From Bacillota bacterium (GTDB lineage Bacteria; Bacillota; Clostridia; Christensenellales; UBA3700): a DNA stretch of 37,287 nucleotides. The notes under the pieces were generated by a model, which was given only the letters and a program-made list of their open reading frames with translations, ran no database searches and was not told the origin of the DNA. Position numbers and translations under genes: made by a program. Below, one piece after another: positions 28,206 through 37,160 of this stretch. Every line of letters starts with the position of its first letter. Position 1 is the first letter of the stretch. The DNA is taken from positions 1 through 37,287 of the forward strand of contig JAEWXG010000018.1 in NCBI GenBank assembly GCA_023396095.1, written 5' to 3'.

Positions 28206-29957
28206 ATGTTAAAAATTAAAGGGGCAAAGTTATTTTTAAATGATAGTGAATATGTTATAAGGTCGGGAGCCATTCATTATTTTAGAGTGCCTAGTATTTA
28301 TTGGGAAGATAGATTAAAAAAGTTAAAAGAATGTGGCCTTAATACTGTAGAGACATATGTAGCCTGGTCTTATCACGAAGAAATTCCCGGGCAATTTGAT
28401 TTTACAGGGGAAAGAGATTTTAAAAAGTTTATTAAAATTGCAGAAAATTTAGGATTGAATGTTATTTTAAGACCTGGCCCATATATTTGCGCCGAGTATG
28501 ATTTTGGAGGGTTGCCATATTGGTTATTAAAAGATCGCAATATCAAATTGAGAACATATGATGAACAATATCTATCTTATGTGGAAAGATATTTGGTGGA
28601 ACTATACAAATACTTGCACGATTGTTTTTCTAGTCAAGGTGGAAACATTATTGCTGTTCAAGTTGAAAATGAGTATGGCAGCTATGGCAATAGTAAAGAA
28701 TATTTAGAGGAGCTAGTTAATATAAATAAAAAACTGGGAATAAAAGAGATTCTCTTTACCTCAGATGGAATATGGAACAACATGATTTCTGGGGGAACAA
28801 TTCAAAATATTTTACCAACTTTTAATACAGGTGTAGGAAATATAAAAAAAGAATTCACTTATATTAAGTCGATTAAACCGAATATTCCATATGTGTGTAT
28901 GGAATATTGGTGCGGATGGTTTTCAAGATGGGGGCAAAAAGCTTTTAGAAAAAATATTGCATTAGTAAAAAAAGATATTAGAACATTTTTAGAAAATGGA
29001 ATTAGTTTTAATTTGTACATGTTTCATGGTGGAACTAATTTTGGATTTGACGCAGGTGCCAATTATCAAAATTCGTATACCCCAACAACCACATCGTATG
29101 ATTATTATGCTCCGGTTTCGGAAGATGGAAGTTTAACAGAACTTTACCATGCTATAAAAGAAGTTATTTATAATTTTGACAACAAGGAATATGTTAAAAA
29201 AGAATACGTAAATGATACTCAAAAATTAAGTAATATTACATTTAATCAGTATGCTAATCTATTTGATAATTTAGATTTTATTTCAAATAAGACATATACA
29301 AAATCTATATGTAGCATGGAAGATGTTAATCAAAGACATGGATTGATTTTATATTCTAAAGTTTTGGAAGGTGATTATTCTCAATCTATAGTAACATTAG
29401 AAGATGTTCACGATAATGCATACATATATATCGATGGAATGTTAAAAAAGGTTTGCTATAGAATAGAACATCAAAAAAATAAGTTTATAAAAGGTAAGAA
29501 AATTTCTAATTTTAAATTTATTCTTCCAGCGTTCAAAGACAAGATAAAAATAGATATATTAGTGGAAAGTTATGGAAGAATTAATTATGGAAGAAAAATA
29601 GGGGATAGAAAAGGGCTTAAGAATGTTTTGATAGGGAATCAATATATTTACGGGTGGGAAATTTATTCCATTCCGTTGATTGATATAAGTTCTTTAAAAT
29701 ATGCGGAAATTAATGACTTTAGCATAATTAAATATCCAGCTTTTATTCGTGGGTGTTTTGAGTGTGACTCGTCTAAAGATTTAATGTTGAAATTACCAAA
29801 AACTACAAAGGGCTATATTTTTATAAACAACAAATTATTAGGACGATATAATCATATTGGACCTCAAAAAGAATTTTATGTGCCGAAAAACATGCTAAAA
29901 GTTAGAAATGAAATAGTTTTGCTGGAAACAGATTTTTATACAGGGAAGAGTAAGTAG
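28206..29957 (+). CDS. GH35 beta-galactosidase, cytoplasmic
   Basis: Glycoside hydrolase family 35, 583 residues from the preferred start. The N-terminal TIM barrel shows SGAIHYFRVP, NTVETYVAW, RPGPYICAEYDFGGLPYWLL and VQVENEYGSYG with acid/base E156 (the Glu after Asn). The nucleophile is E233 in VCMEYWCGWFSRWG; FHGGTNFGF follows. The C-terminal part (about 380-583) forms beta-sandwich jelly-roll domains. There is no signal peptide, so it acts inside the cell on imported beta-galactosides. It sits directly behind mfd; an alternative ATG at 28179 overlaps the mfd stop. No sugar transporter or regulator is beside it, which is unusual for this family. Confidence 0.93.
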   Translation: MLKIKGAKLFLNDSEYVIRSGAIHYFRVPSIYWEDRLKKLKECGLNTVETYVAWSYHEEIPGQFDFTGERDFKKFIKIAENLGLNVILRPGPYICAEYDFGGLPYWLLKDRNIKLRTYDEQYLSYVERYLVELYKYLHDCFSSQGGNIIAVQVENEYGSYGNSKEYLEELVNINKKLGIKEILFTSDGIWNNMISGGTIQNILPTFNTGVGNIKKEFTYIKSIKPNIPYVCMEYWCGWFSRWGQKAFRKNIALVKKDIRTFLENGISFNLYMFHGGTNFGFDAGANYQNSYTPTTTSYDYYAPVSEDGSLTELYHAIKEVIYNFDNKEYVKKEYVNDTQKLSNITFNQYANLFDNLDFISNKTYTKSICSMEDVNQRHGLILYSKVLEGDYSQSIVTLEDVHDNAYIYIDGMLKKVCYRIEHQKNKFIKGKKISNFKFILPAFKDKIKIDILVESYGRINYGRKIGDRKGLKNVLIGNQYIYGWEIYSIPLIDISSLKYAEINDFSIIKYPAFIRGCFECDSSKDLMLKLPKTTKGYIFINNKLLGRYNHIGPQKEFYVPKNMLKVRNEIVLLETDFYTGKSK

Positions 29958-30033
29958 AAACAAATGATTTAAGAGATTTAGTTGTTTATAATGTAAAAGC
30001 ATTTCTTTGGCTGATAATCATTATAATATAAAT

Positions 30034-30062
30034 TTGATTATTGTTTTTTAATAATATATAAT
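30034..30062 (+). promoter_or_regulatory. promoter of the foldase-like lipoprotein gene
   Basis: TTGATT (30034-30039), a 17-nt spacer and a perfect TATAAT (30057-30062). The leader would be about 20 nt. Confidence 0.65.
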
Positions 30063-30088
30063 TTTATGTGTATATGCATGAGGTAAAA

Positions 30089-32062
30089 ATGAAGAAAAAG
30101 ATTATTGCAATTTTAACTACAATTATTTTAATGATGATGATTTTAACTAGCTGTGGGCTATTTGTGAAAAATCAAGAAAGAATAGATAATCAGAAAGTTT
30201 ACACAATCCATCATAAGGGACAAACTGAATATATTACATATCAAGAGTACAATAGATATTTTCAACAATTATGGTATAGATTTTATTCATCATATAACAA
30301 AGATATCAATAAGACAGTGGAAAAAATTTCAGAAATATTAATCAAAAGAAAATTATATATTATGGAGGCAAAAGCCGAACTTGCTAATGGTAAGAATCCT
30401 AGTGATCTAAAAGTAGTAGATTATTTAGATAATGACGAAAAAGATTATACCATTAAACAGATGAATAATGTTTTCGAGAAAAATTTTCAGGAAAAAGTAA
30501 AGGCGCTAATTTCAACAATGAATTTAGATGGTGAAAGTAATTCAGAAATAACATATTCTCCTTCATTAGAAGCAAGAACCAAAATTTCAATTGAAGATAA
30601 AATCGAGTATACAAAAAATAAAAATCTTGCAGCATCTGATATCGAAAAAACTTGGATAGAAAAATATGGTAATGATAAACATAAATCGACAATTCCAAGC
30701 GAATATTTAAATCATGCAAAAATCGAAGAAATCAAAGCAGCTTATGAAGAAGCATATGATCAAGTAATTAGTGAGTATGATGAAAATGGGTTGAGCTATA
30801 ACACTTATATAGTGCAATATTATGAAAATGCTTTGATTAACAAATATAAAGAAAAAATTAGAGATCAAATTAGTGTGACAGATCAAGAAATTAATGAAAA
30901 ATACGAAAAACTAATTAATGATAAAAAAGAAATCTATTCAAAAAATACACAAGACGCTAATGCAACTGAAATTGAGGCATTGCTCAAAGGAAGTTCATAT
31001 AACCATATATTCCCAGTCTTAAAAACATCTGAGAATGTTCCATTGCAGGCAATTGCAGTTAAGAGTTTATTGTTGTCATTTAACGCAAATCAGAAGAAAG
31101 CATTAGAAAAAATGAAGGCAGTTTTTGGCGCAGATTCTGATGAATATAAGGCGAATCGTATTGCTTTAGCAACGCAAACAGGATTAATAGATATAGATGG
31201 TATTAGTGTAGAAGCAGGATTAAAGATTTACAAGAGCAATCTTGATTATGATTCCGATAAACCTTTAAGTTCAAGTAATGCTCCATATCAAGGAGAATTA
31301 AACGGTAATACATTTGAATATAACGTTTATTCGTATGATCAAATTTTAGCGGAAATAAAGGCTGATTTGGAAGGAGTAGAGGCTGTTGTTGATCAAAAAT
31401 ATCCAAATGCTGTAGCAGATGGAAAGAGAGATTATTATATCAATTATGAAAAACAACAGGTATTTGTAAAATGGTTAAATTTAGTAAACGATGACCCTGG
31501 TATGATGAAGAGTGATGCTGAGAAATATATTATAAAAGTTTCTGAAACAGATTTTGATGAAAAGTATGTAAAAGAATTTTCTGCTTTAGGTAATGCTATA
31601 TATAAAAATCATAAAGGAGAAATAGGTGTATATTCTGTGTCTGATGAGGATGGAGATTTTGACTTTTTAAATTCTAAGATAACAACTAAAAATGGGATTT
31701 CTTTTGTTGTTAATGATTTTGGGATACATATTATTATGGTAGTTGCGGCTACTCCAAATATCGAACAAGAAAGTGTTGTCGCTTATAATAGTAATTATGA
31801 AGTTGTTGATAAAGCAGATGTTGAGAAAATCGCTTATTATGTTAGTGGCATAAATTATGACTTAACTCAATATGGTTATGCTGATTATAATGCATATATT
31901 AAAGAGCAAATATTAAACGGTAAAGTTAATATTGCAGAGCAAACAAAGCAAAATGAATTATATACAATAAATAATAATGAAACTGGATACAAATTAAATA
32001 AAAAGGTTCTTGAATCAATTTTGAAACCTATTAAGAAGGAGATCGAAAAACTTGGGAACTAA
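30089..32062 (+). CDS. lipoprotein resembling PrsA/SurA-type foldases
   Basis: 657 residues. A lipoprotein signal (MKKK, hydrophobic core, lipobox LTSC at 19-22) would place it on the outer face of the membrane. After the anchor, about 40-110 is a helical segment (ITYQEYNRYFQQL ... ILIKRKLYIMEAKAEL) like the N-terminal chaperone domain of SurA/PrsA. Near the C-terminus, FVVNDFGIHIIMVVAATP resembles the last strand of a parvulin domain (usually YGYHIIKV), though the rest of the parvulin signature is not obvious. It is about twice the size of PrsA. Help with folding of secreted proteins is therefore only a guess. The ATG at 30089 is chosen because GAGG lies 5 nt upstream. No clear terminator follows. 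Confidence 0.6.
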   Translation: MKKKIIAILTTIILMMMILTSCGLFVKNQERIDNQKVYTIHHKGQTEYITYQEYNRYFQQLWYRFYSSYNKDINKTVEKISEILIKRKLYIMEAKAELANGKNPSDLKVVDYLDNDEKDYTIKQMNNVFEKNFQEKVKALISTMNLDGESNSEITYSPSLEARTKISIEDKIEYTKNKNLAASDIEKTWIEKYGNDKHKSTIPSEYLNHAKIEEIKAAYEEAYDQVISEYDENGLSYNTYIVQYYENALINKYKEKIRDQISVTDQEINEKYEKLINDKKEIYSKNTQDANATEIEALLKGSSYNHIFPVLKTSENVPLQAIAVKSLLLSFNANQKKALEKMKAVFGADSDEYKANRIALATQTGLIDIDGISVEAGLKIYKSNLDYDSDKPLSSSNAPYQGELNGNTFEYNVYSYDQILAEIKADLEGVEAVVDQKYPNAVADGKRDYYINYEKQQVFVKWLNLVNDDPGMMKSDAEKYIIKVSETDFDEKYVKEFSALGNAIYKNHKGEIGVYSVSDEDGDFDFLNSKITTKNGISFVVNDFGIHIIMVVAATPNIEQESVVAYNSNYEVVDKADVEKIAYYVSGINYDLTQYGYADYNAYIKEQILNGKVNIAEQTKQNELYTINNNETGYKLNKKVLESILKPIKKEIEKLGN

Positions 32063-32302
32063 GAACAACTAATAAGTAATTTAATTTGTTCTTATTGGGA
32101 TTTTCCATATGGAAGAGGATTTTATACAATTAATGACTTTATTTATGTATCTTTAAGTATTGTTTATGATATTATCTCAACAAATTTATATTGAATTAAA
32201 CTGGTATATTTTTATTATAATGCGTTTAAATTTAGCTTATATAAAGTTTACTTTTAATTGGTAGTACAGAGCAATATTTTTTGTATAAATGTAAGTAATT
32301 AT
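32063..32302. other. AT-rich intergenic region, little recognised
   Basis: 240 bp between converging genes. An 8-bp stem (32061-32068 with 32086-32093) follows the lipoprotein stop but has a 17-nt loop and no T-run, so it is a poor terminator. Nothing else was recognised. Confidence 0.4.
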
Positions 32303-32335
32303 AAAAAAGAGACTACACCAAGTAGTCTCTTTTTT
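32303..32335 (-). terminator. bidirectional terminator after the SDR pair
   Basis: A 14-bp stem (32303-32316 with 32322-32335) with a 5-nt loop and A/T arms on both sides. It can end the minus-strand SDR operon and also plus-strand transcription from the lipoprotein gene. Confidence 0.85.
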
Positions 32336-32362
32336 ATTTATCCTAATTAATATAAATGAAAT

Positions 32363-33502
32363 TTACTTTTTCTTTTTTAAATCAGGGTCATTATCTTTCG
32401 GCTCATCTTTTGTTGGATTAATACCTTTCCATTTATCCAAAAGTTTTCCATTCTTATCAAATCTATGAGGATAGCAAGCTTGCATTGTAGTTAAAATACC
32501 ATCTTCAATTGATTTTCCACCTTTAAATCCTAAATCATCGTAATGCAATTCCTTATGAATTTCTTGAGTTAATTCATCTGGAATATAATAATCTTTTGAT
32601 TGAATGTCCTTCATTAACTTTGTATAGTCAAGACCTGAACATTGACCATTTTTCTTTAATTTTCTAGCTACAGCAATTCCACCTAGAGTTGCGAAACAAG
32701 TAGGTACACCTTTATATCTTTTTGTTGCTCCGCAAGCTTCCATCATTGTATTGATCATATATTTATATTTGTGGTTTGTATGACCTATTGGATATCTCTT
32801 GCCGTGTTCACCATAGAAAGTAGCTGCTACAACTGCTTCTGCAACACCAGTGCAGTGAATCATTGCTGTACCACCCTTAGGGAAATAAACAGCAGGCATA
32901 TTTGCGAATCTATCTAAGAAAACCTCTTTCCATAAAGGCATTCTTTCTGGCATATTTCCAAAAATATAAGGGAGTTCAAGAATTACAACATCCATCCCTT
33001 TGTTAGCAACGCCTTCGCCAACTTTTATTAACTCAGCAGATTGTTCTACTCTAACTTTTATATATGGATTCTTTTCTGCTAATTTCCTTTCAGGGAAAGT
33101 TCTATCGAAATAAGCAAAATAAGAGTTTAATAGAACAGCTTTCTTAACGCCGGCCTCTTTTGCTGCTTGGAAAACCTTAACAACAGCATCAACTAATCTT
33201 GTTTTAAAGAACATATATGCTCCTTCTTCAACTGGAGCGTGAACTCTATCATCTGGACCTACTGCATATACTAAAGCATCATATCCAGAGAAGATTTTTA
33301 CAAGTTCATCTTTTTCCATTTTGAATAAGTTGCCATATTCAACACCTATTTCTTTTGGGAACCAGCTACCTAATGGAATATCTGGTAAAGAAATTGTTCC
33401 AACTTTAACTCCTTGTCTAAGGAATTCAAGAGCAGAATAGTACCCTAAAAATCCAGTACCACCCGCAATAAATACTTTTTTAACATTTAATTTGTTACCC
33501 AT
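32363..33502 (-). CDS. extended SDR protein (NAD-dependent epimerase/dehydratase family), atypical active site
   Basis: 379 residues. GGTGFLG at 14-20 is the dinucleotide-binding loop of extended short-chain dehydrogenases, and the fold continues with DALVYAVGPDD and VKKAVLLNSYFAY (S127). The catalytic tetrad should be YxxxK, but the best candidate is YIKVR (Y147, R151), so the Lys appears replaced by Arg. LELPYIFG and a late substrate-domain region follow, ending in a charged tail (PKDNDPDLKKKK). The ATG follows AGAGGTG. It lies 13 nt after a second, larger SDR gene, suggesting the two work together. The substrate is unknown; nucleotide sugars are typical for the family. Confidence 0.8.
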   Translation of the reverse strand: MGNKLNVKKVFIAGGTGFLGYYSALEFLRQGVKVGTISLPDIPLGSWFPKEIGVEYGNLFKMEKDELVKIFSGYDALVYAVGPDDRVHAPVEEGAYMFFKTRLVDAVVKVFQAAKEAGVKKAVLLNSYFAYFDRTFPERKLAEKNPYIKVRVEQSAELIKVGEGVANKGMDVVILELPYIFGNMPERMPLWKEVFLDRFANMPAVYFPKGGTAMIHCTGVAEAVVAATFYGEHGKRYPIGHTNHKYKYMINTMMEACGATKRYKGVPTCFATLGGIAVARKLKKNGQCSGLDYTKLMKDIQSKDYYIPDELTQEIHKELHYDDLGFKGGKSIEDGILTTMQACYPHRFDKNGKLLDKWKGINPTKDEPKDNDPDLKKKK

Positions 33503-33515
33503 AATTTAACACCTC

Positions 33516-35093
33516 TTATTTTTTGTTTTCAGTTAATATATCTTTATAGCAATCTTTAGAATAGAAGTTTGCTTCTAATTTGTCGTGAGTATCGTACCAT
33601 AGTTGTGCGAAATAAGGAACTTTTTTAGAAAGAGCATCAAAGTTCCATGGCGCTGGAGTACAGCATACTGGGCACCAGTGACCAGCTTTTATAACTGTAT
33701 AAGGAGCTGAAGAAAATTCGTGACCATCGTGGCATCTCCATTTTAAGTGTGTATACAAGTCGCCCTTAACCATAGTTTCACTGATACATTCGCCACCTCT
33801 AAACTTAGCTGCTTGTTTCATGTCATTAATATCTAGCTCTGAATCTGGTTTGCTTTCGTCATAGCCGTGATTTAGAAGAAGACCCTTTTCTTTAACTTTT
33901 GTAATATCTTTCAAATCTTCATAGTCAACTTTTTCGCCATTTGGTAAATTGCCCTCAACAAGAAGTGGATAATTTTCCCATGTTGAAGGAATTTTTTCAT
34001 ATGCTTCGCGTGAGCCAAAGAATGCATTAATGCGACCAGTAATATTGTTGTCTACCCAATATTGAGGAGCATTAGTATCTTTTAGTAATTTTTCAATAGT
34101 TAATTTTCTTATAAGTTTCTTTGGTGCTAGTTTTCCAAATTTAAAGTACCAAAATTTCTTGGCCATATTTGCCCAGAATGCTTCAAAAGTATCACCTTGG
34201 AAATCTAAATAGTCATTTAATACGCCACTATCATAGAACCAGAAGCAGTGGAAGTTACGAGCAGCATTCCAATTAGGATTAAAGAAATCTTTAGCAGAAC
34301 CGCCCATTAATTTAAAGCCAGCATCAATAGTATCGAATCCAGTAACACGGCATCCAGCGCCACCACCGATATTATAAACTTTATTCCAGAAACCAGGTTT
34401 TAAAGTTCCCTCTGAATCTTTTATAACAAGGTTCTTTAACAATAGTCCAGATTGTTTAGCAGTTGACCATTCAATTGGAACATTCCAGCCTGTATGGAAC
34501 ATAAGGCCATCATCCATATTGTTCAAGATTAATTTATCATATAAAATTCCAGATTGACGTAAACTTACGAAATTAGGAATTCCTGCGTCTAGAATATATC
34601 TTTCACCGCGAACTTTTGTTACTGCATAAAAATCATATGCACTAATCATAAGAGGATCACCAACACGTCCCCAAGGGTGTTTGTAATCTCTGTGTCCGTA
34701 TTCTGCAACAGTTCCTATGTTAACAAATTTAATTTCATTTTTTCTTGGAGAAGCAACAATTGCATCAGCTAAATTTTTTGCACCAAAAGTGTTACTTTTT
34801 TCTGCTGCATCTGGATGCTTGTCAGAATATGGAGGTATAATTGCCGCACAGTGCAAAATGTAATCAGACATATTAACGCATTTTTGGCAATCGTCTTTGT
34901 TTGATAAATCTCCAAACTCAACTTGGATATTTTCGCCATATTTCTTTTCTAATTTTTTTGCTAACTTGATATTTGAATCCTTCTTTCTTAAAAGAACTAA
35001 ACATTTAAATTTACCAGTGTCAGCAATTTGTTTTAGAACTTCACTTCCCATTGAGCCGGAAGCACCTGTAATGAAAACTACTTTTTTACTCAT
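33516..35093 (-). CDS. extended SDR protein fused to a C-terminal zinc ribbon
   Basis: 525 residues from the preferred start. The N-terminal 340 or so form an extended SDR: GASGSMG at 10-16, HCAAIIPPYSD, NIGTVAEYG and an intact YAVTK (Y156, K160). A middle region of unknown nature (about 330-430) is rich in aromatic residues. The C-terminal 95 residues hold LKWRCHDGHEF and GHWCPVC, with C454, H458, C474 and C477 as likely zinc ligands, similar to zinc-ribbon modules found in other bacterial proteins. The ATG at 35093 gives the normal SDR N-terminus but has only GGGA before it; an in-frame ATG at 35177 would add 28 residues. It is the first gene of the pair. The sequence seems less AT-rich than its neighbours, which could mean transfer. 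Confidence 0.8.
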   Translation of the reverse strand: MSKKVVFITGASGSMGSEVLKQIADTGKFKCLVLLRKKDSNIKLAKKLEKKYGENIQVEFGDLSNKDDCQKCVNMSDYILHCAAIIPPYSDKHPDAAEKSNTFGAKNLADAIVASPRKNEIKFVNIGTVAEYGHRDYKHPWGRVGDPLMISAYDFYAVTKVRGERYILDAGIPNFVSLRQSGILYDKLILNNMDDGLMFHTGWNVPIEWSTAKQSGLLLKNLVIKDSEGTLKPGFWNKVYNIGGGAGCRVTGFDTIDAGFKLMGGSAKDFFNPNWNAARNFHCFWFYDSGVLNDYLDFQGDTFEAFWANMAKKFWYFKFGKLAPKKLIRKLTIEKLLKDTNAPQYWVDNNITGRINAFFGSREAYEKIPSTWENYPLLVEGNLPNGEKVDYEDLKDITKVKEKGLLLNHGYDESKPDSELDINDMKQAAKFRGGECISETMVKGDLYTHLKWRCHDGHEFSSAPYTVIKAGHWCPVCCTPAPWNFDALSKKVPYFAQLWYDTHDKLEANFYSKDCYKDILTENKK

Positions 35094-35202
35094 AATAATA
35101 ATTTTCCCAATTAGTTGGACGTAACTAAAAAAGGTTCCACTCCTTGTCTTAATAACGCATAAAGATATCGTCCTCATAAATGCGCAATAACTATTTATAT
35201 AT

Positions 35203-35229
35203 ATTATAGTAATTAATTAATTTTTTCAA
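35203..35229 (-). promoter_or_regulatory. probable promoter of the SDR pair
   Basis: A perfect TATAAT on the minus strand (35208-35203), with TTGAAA at 35229-35224 at a short 15-nt spacing. The leader would be about 100 nt. An AAGGAG at 35145-35140 in that leader has no start codon at usable distance. Confidence 0.45.
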
Positions 35230-35700
35230 TAGAAACACTCAAAAAACAATATTTAAGTCGGTGTTTTAATTGTTAATATTGCTATATTGTTATGGTTATG
35301 TCTTGAAAATTTGTTGTTTTGAGTTAACTTATTAAAACCAGTCAAATTTAGAGTGATATAAAAACATATGCCGAAATAGCAAAAGAGTGCCTAAAATCTA
35401 AAAACTGTAGGGGTTACTCTTAACAATATGGTTAATCTATTTGTATTTTGCTTGCCTACATCGGATGAAGATGCGACTTATGCTAAAGATGTTTAGGAAG
35501 TAATATTTATCCCTTTACAATGTTCGTATTAGTGATATGAAAAATCCTAAATTCACTTTTATTTAATCTAAAGAAAAAAGTTACTTTTCTACGATAATGC
35601 TATAGAATAAAAGATGTGAATTTTTGTATATTTATGATGAATGGATATAATAAATCGGAAAACACGCAAAAAGATGATAAAATAAAAGTGGTCAAAAAAT
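35230..35700. other. intergenic region of about 470 bp, nothing recognised
   Basis: Lies between two divergent transcription units. It is somewhat less monotonously AT-rich than other gaps (for example 35350-35480), so it could hold a decayed gene or a small RNA, but no reading frame with a ribosome binding site and no known RNA was recognised. A 27-codon frame at 35634-35717 lacks a ribosome binding site. Confidence 0.4.
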
Positions 35701-35711
35701 TACCTATTTTA

Positions 35712-35720
35712 TGTTAATAT
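35712..35720 (+). promoter_or_regulatory. extended -10 element of the WG-repeat gene
   Basis: TG-N-TAATAT at 35712-35720 without a clear -35. The leader would be about 20 nt. Confidence 0.4.
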
Positions 35721-35744
35721 AAATAAAATTAATTAAGGATGCCT

Positions 35745-37010
35745 ATGAAAAGAATTAAGAAACATAACCAGCAAGTAAAAGACCAGCAAATGCAAGAAGA
35801 GGTATTGCATAATTCGGAGTTGGACTTACCAAATCGAGATGAGAACACTAAAAGCTCTGGCGAAGAACAATCATCCGCATCGACGGAGAGCAATGATCAA
35901 TCTTCAAATAAAGAATTTGTTAATATAAAGGAGAATCCTTTTTTAGTTCAAGATGTCGGAGATGTAAAAGCTGGAAAAATCAATAAATACGATATTTTTT
36001 GGATGAAGGTTTGGGCTTTAATCGTTTCAATAAATTTAACAATTTCATTAGGAATTAATAAAGTTATTAAATGGATATTCAAAAAGGGGCTTCCCTTAAA
36101 GTATATTCGCGCTGCGGTTGCAATAATTTTTACGATAATATTTATATCGATAATTGTGTCCCCATTTAGGATAAATGTTCAAAAAGAACAAAAATACGAG
36201 GTTTTTTCTGACGGGTTAATAGCTTATCAAGAATATATTGGGGTTGATCAACATAGTAATCCAATCTATAGATGGGGATTTAAAGATAAAAATGGAAAGA
36301 AAAAGATTCCAGCAAAATATTTGGATGTTACACCATTCTCACAAGGCGTTGCATTTGCTTTCATTAGAAAAGAGACGCAAACAGCAACCAAAGATGTTTG
36401 GATTATGATTAATAAGAGTGGAAAACAAATTGGAAGTGCAGAGTTTTATTCGCCAGGAATTTTTAGAGAAGAAGAAGGAAAATCAACTTTGGCAAGAGTG
36501 CAAGATTTAGATTTGACATGGGCGTTTGTTAACAAAAAAGGAAACTTAGTGGTTTCTGCCTTATCTGAAGCAAGTGATTTCAAAGAGCATCGTGCGAGGG
36601 TTAAAAAAGGGGCTGTAGAATATTTTATTAATGAAAGTGGTAAAACTATATCTAATAAATATTTTGAAACAAGGTCATTTTCTAATGGACTAGCTGCATT
36701 TAAAGATGAGACAGGGCTTTGGGGGTATATTAATAAATCAGGGAAAGTTGTTATTCCGCCAGAATTTATTAACGTTGGTCCATTTTTAGATAAATATGCA
36801 AAAGTAAGAATAGGAAATAGCGTAACATATATTGATAAAAAAGGGCAAAAATTATTTAACGCTAATATAAATTTCAAGGCTTATTCGAAAGATTATGAAT
36901 TAATAGATTTTGACAAACCAATAACTACATATGCTGGTTATCCGGTAATACAAAATGCATCAACAATTTTATATCAGAATGATGTGCCTGTTTTGTTTAA
37001 ACAAAAATAG
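35745..37010 (+). CDS. membrane-anchored WG-repeat protein
   Basis: 421 residues. The first 80 are hydrophilic, rich in Gln, Glu and Ser, and probably cytoplasmic and disordered. A transmembrane helix lies at about 121-140 (IRAAVAIIFTIIFISIIVSP). The external part, about 150-421, contains around five KWG/WG beta-repeats, such as YRWGFKDKNGKKKIPAKY, LWGYINKSGKVVIPPEF and YIDKKGQKLF, each with G-x-W/F-G-[YF]-[IV]-[ND]-K-x-G. Such repeats occur in many secreted Bacillota and Bacteroidota proteins and probably bind ligands, but no function is proven. The ATG at 35745 is preferred over 35739 because AAGG sits 6 nt upstream. No terminator follows. Confidence 0.85.
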   Translation: MKRIKKHNQQVKDQQMQEEVLHNSELDLPNRDENTKSSGEEQSSASTESNDQSSNKEFVNIKENPFLVQDVGDVKAGKINKYDIFWMKVWALIVSINLTISLGINKVIKWIFKKGLPLKYIRAAVAIIFTIIFISIIVSPFRINVQKEQKYEVFSDGLIAYQEYIGVDQHSNPIYRWGFKDKNGKKKIPAKYLDVTPFSQGVAFAFIRKETQTATKDVWIMINKSGKQIGSAEFYSPGIFREEEGKSTLARVQDLDLTWAFVNKKGNLVVSALSEASDFKEHRARVKKGAVEYFINESGKTISNKYFETRSFSNGLAAFKDETGLWGYINKSGKVVIPPEFINVGPFLDKYAKVRIGNSVTYIDKKGQKLFNANINFKAYSKDYELIDFDKPITTYAGYPVIQNASTILYQNDVPVLFKQK

Positions 37011-37160
37011 ATGTAATGCAAGCAGAGATTTTTATCTGCTAAAAAAATAAAATTGCAATTAACATATTTCTAATTTTGTATTGATAGGCTGTAGTAGTGT
37101 GCTAGTTAGTATGTGCCATTATTAAATAGGAAATCCTATATCTATCTGATTAAGTAAAAT

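Noticed and set aside
35634..35717. A 27-codon frame just before the WG-repeat gene
   Set aside because: No ribosome binding site, and it runs over the probable -10 element of that gene.
37020..37051. Hairpin AGCAGA/TCTGCT after the WG-repeat gene as a terminator
   Set aside because: It is followed by an A-run, not a T-run, on the plus strand, and has no T-run on the minus strand either.
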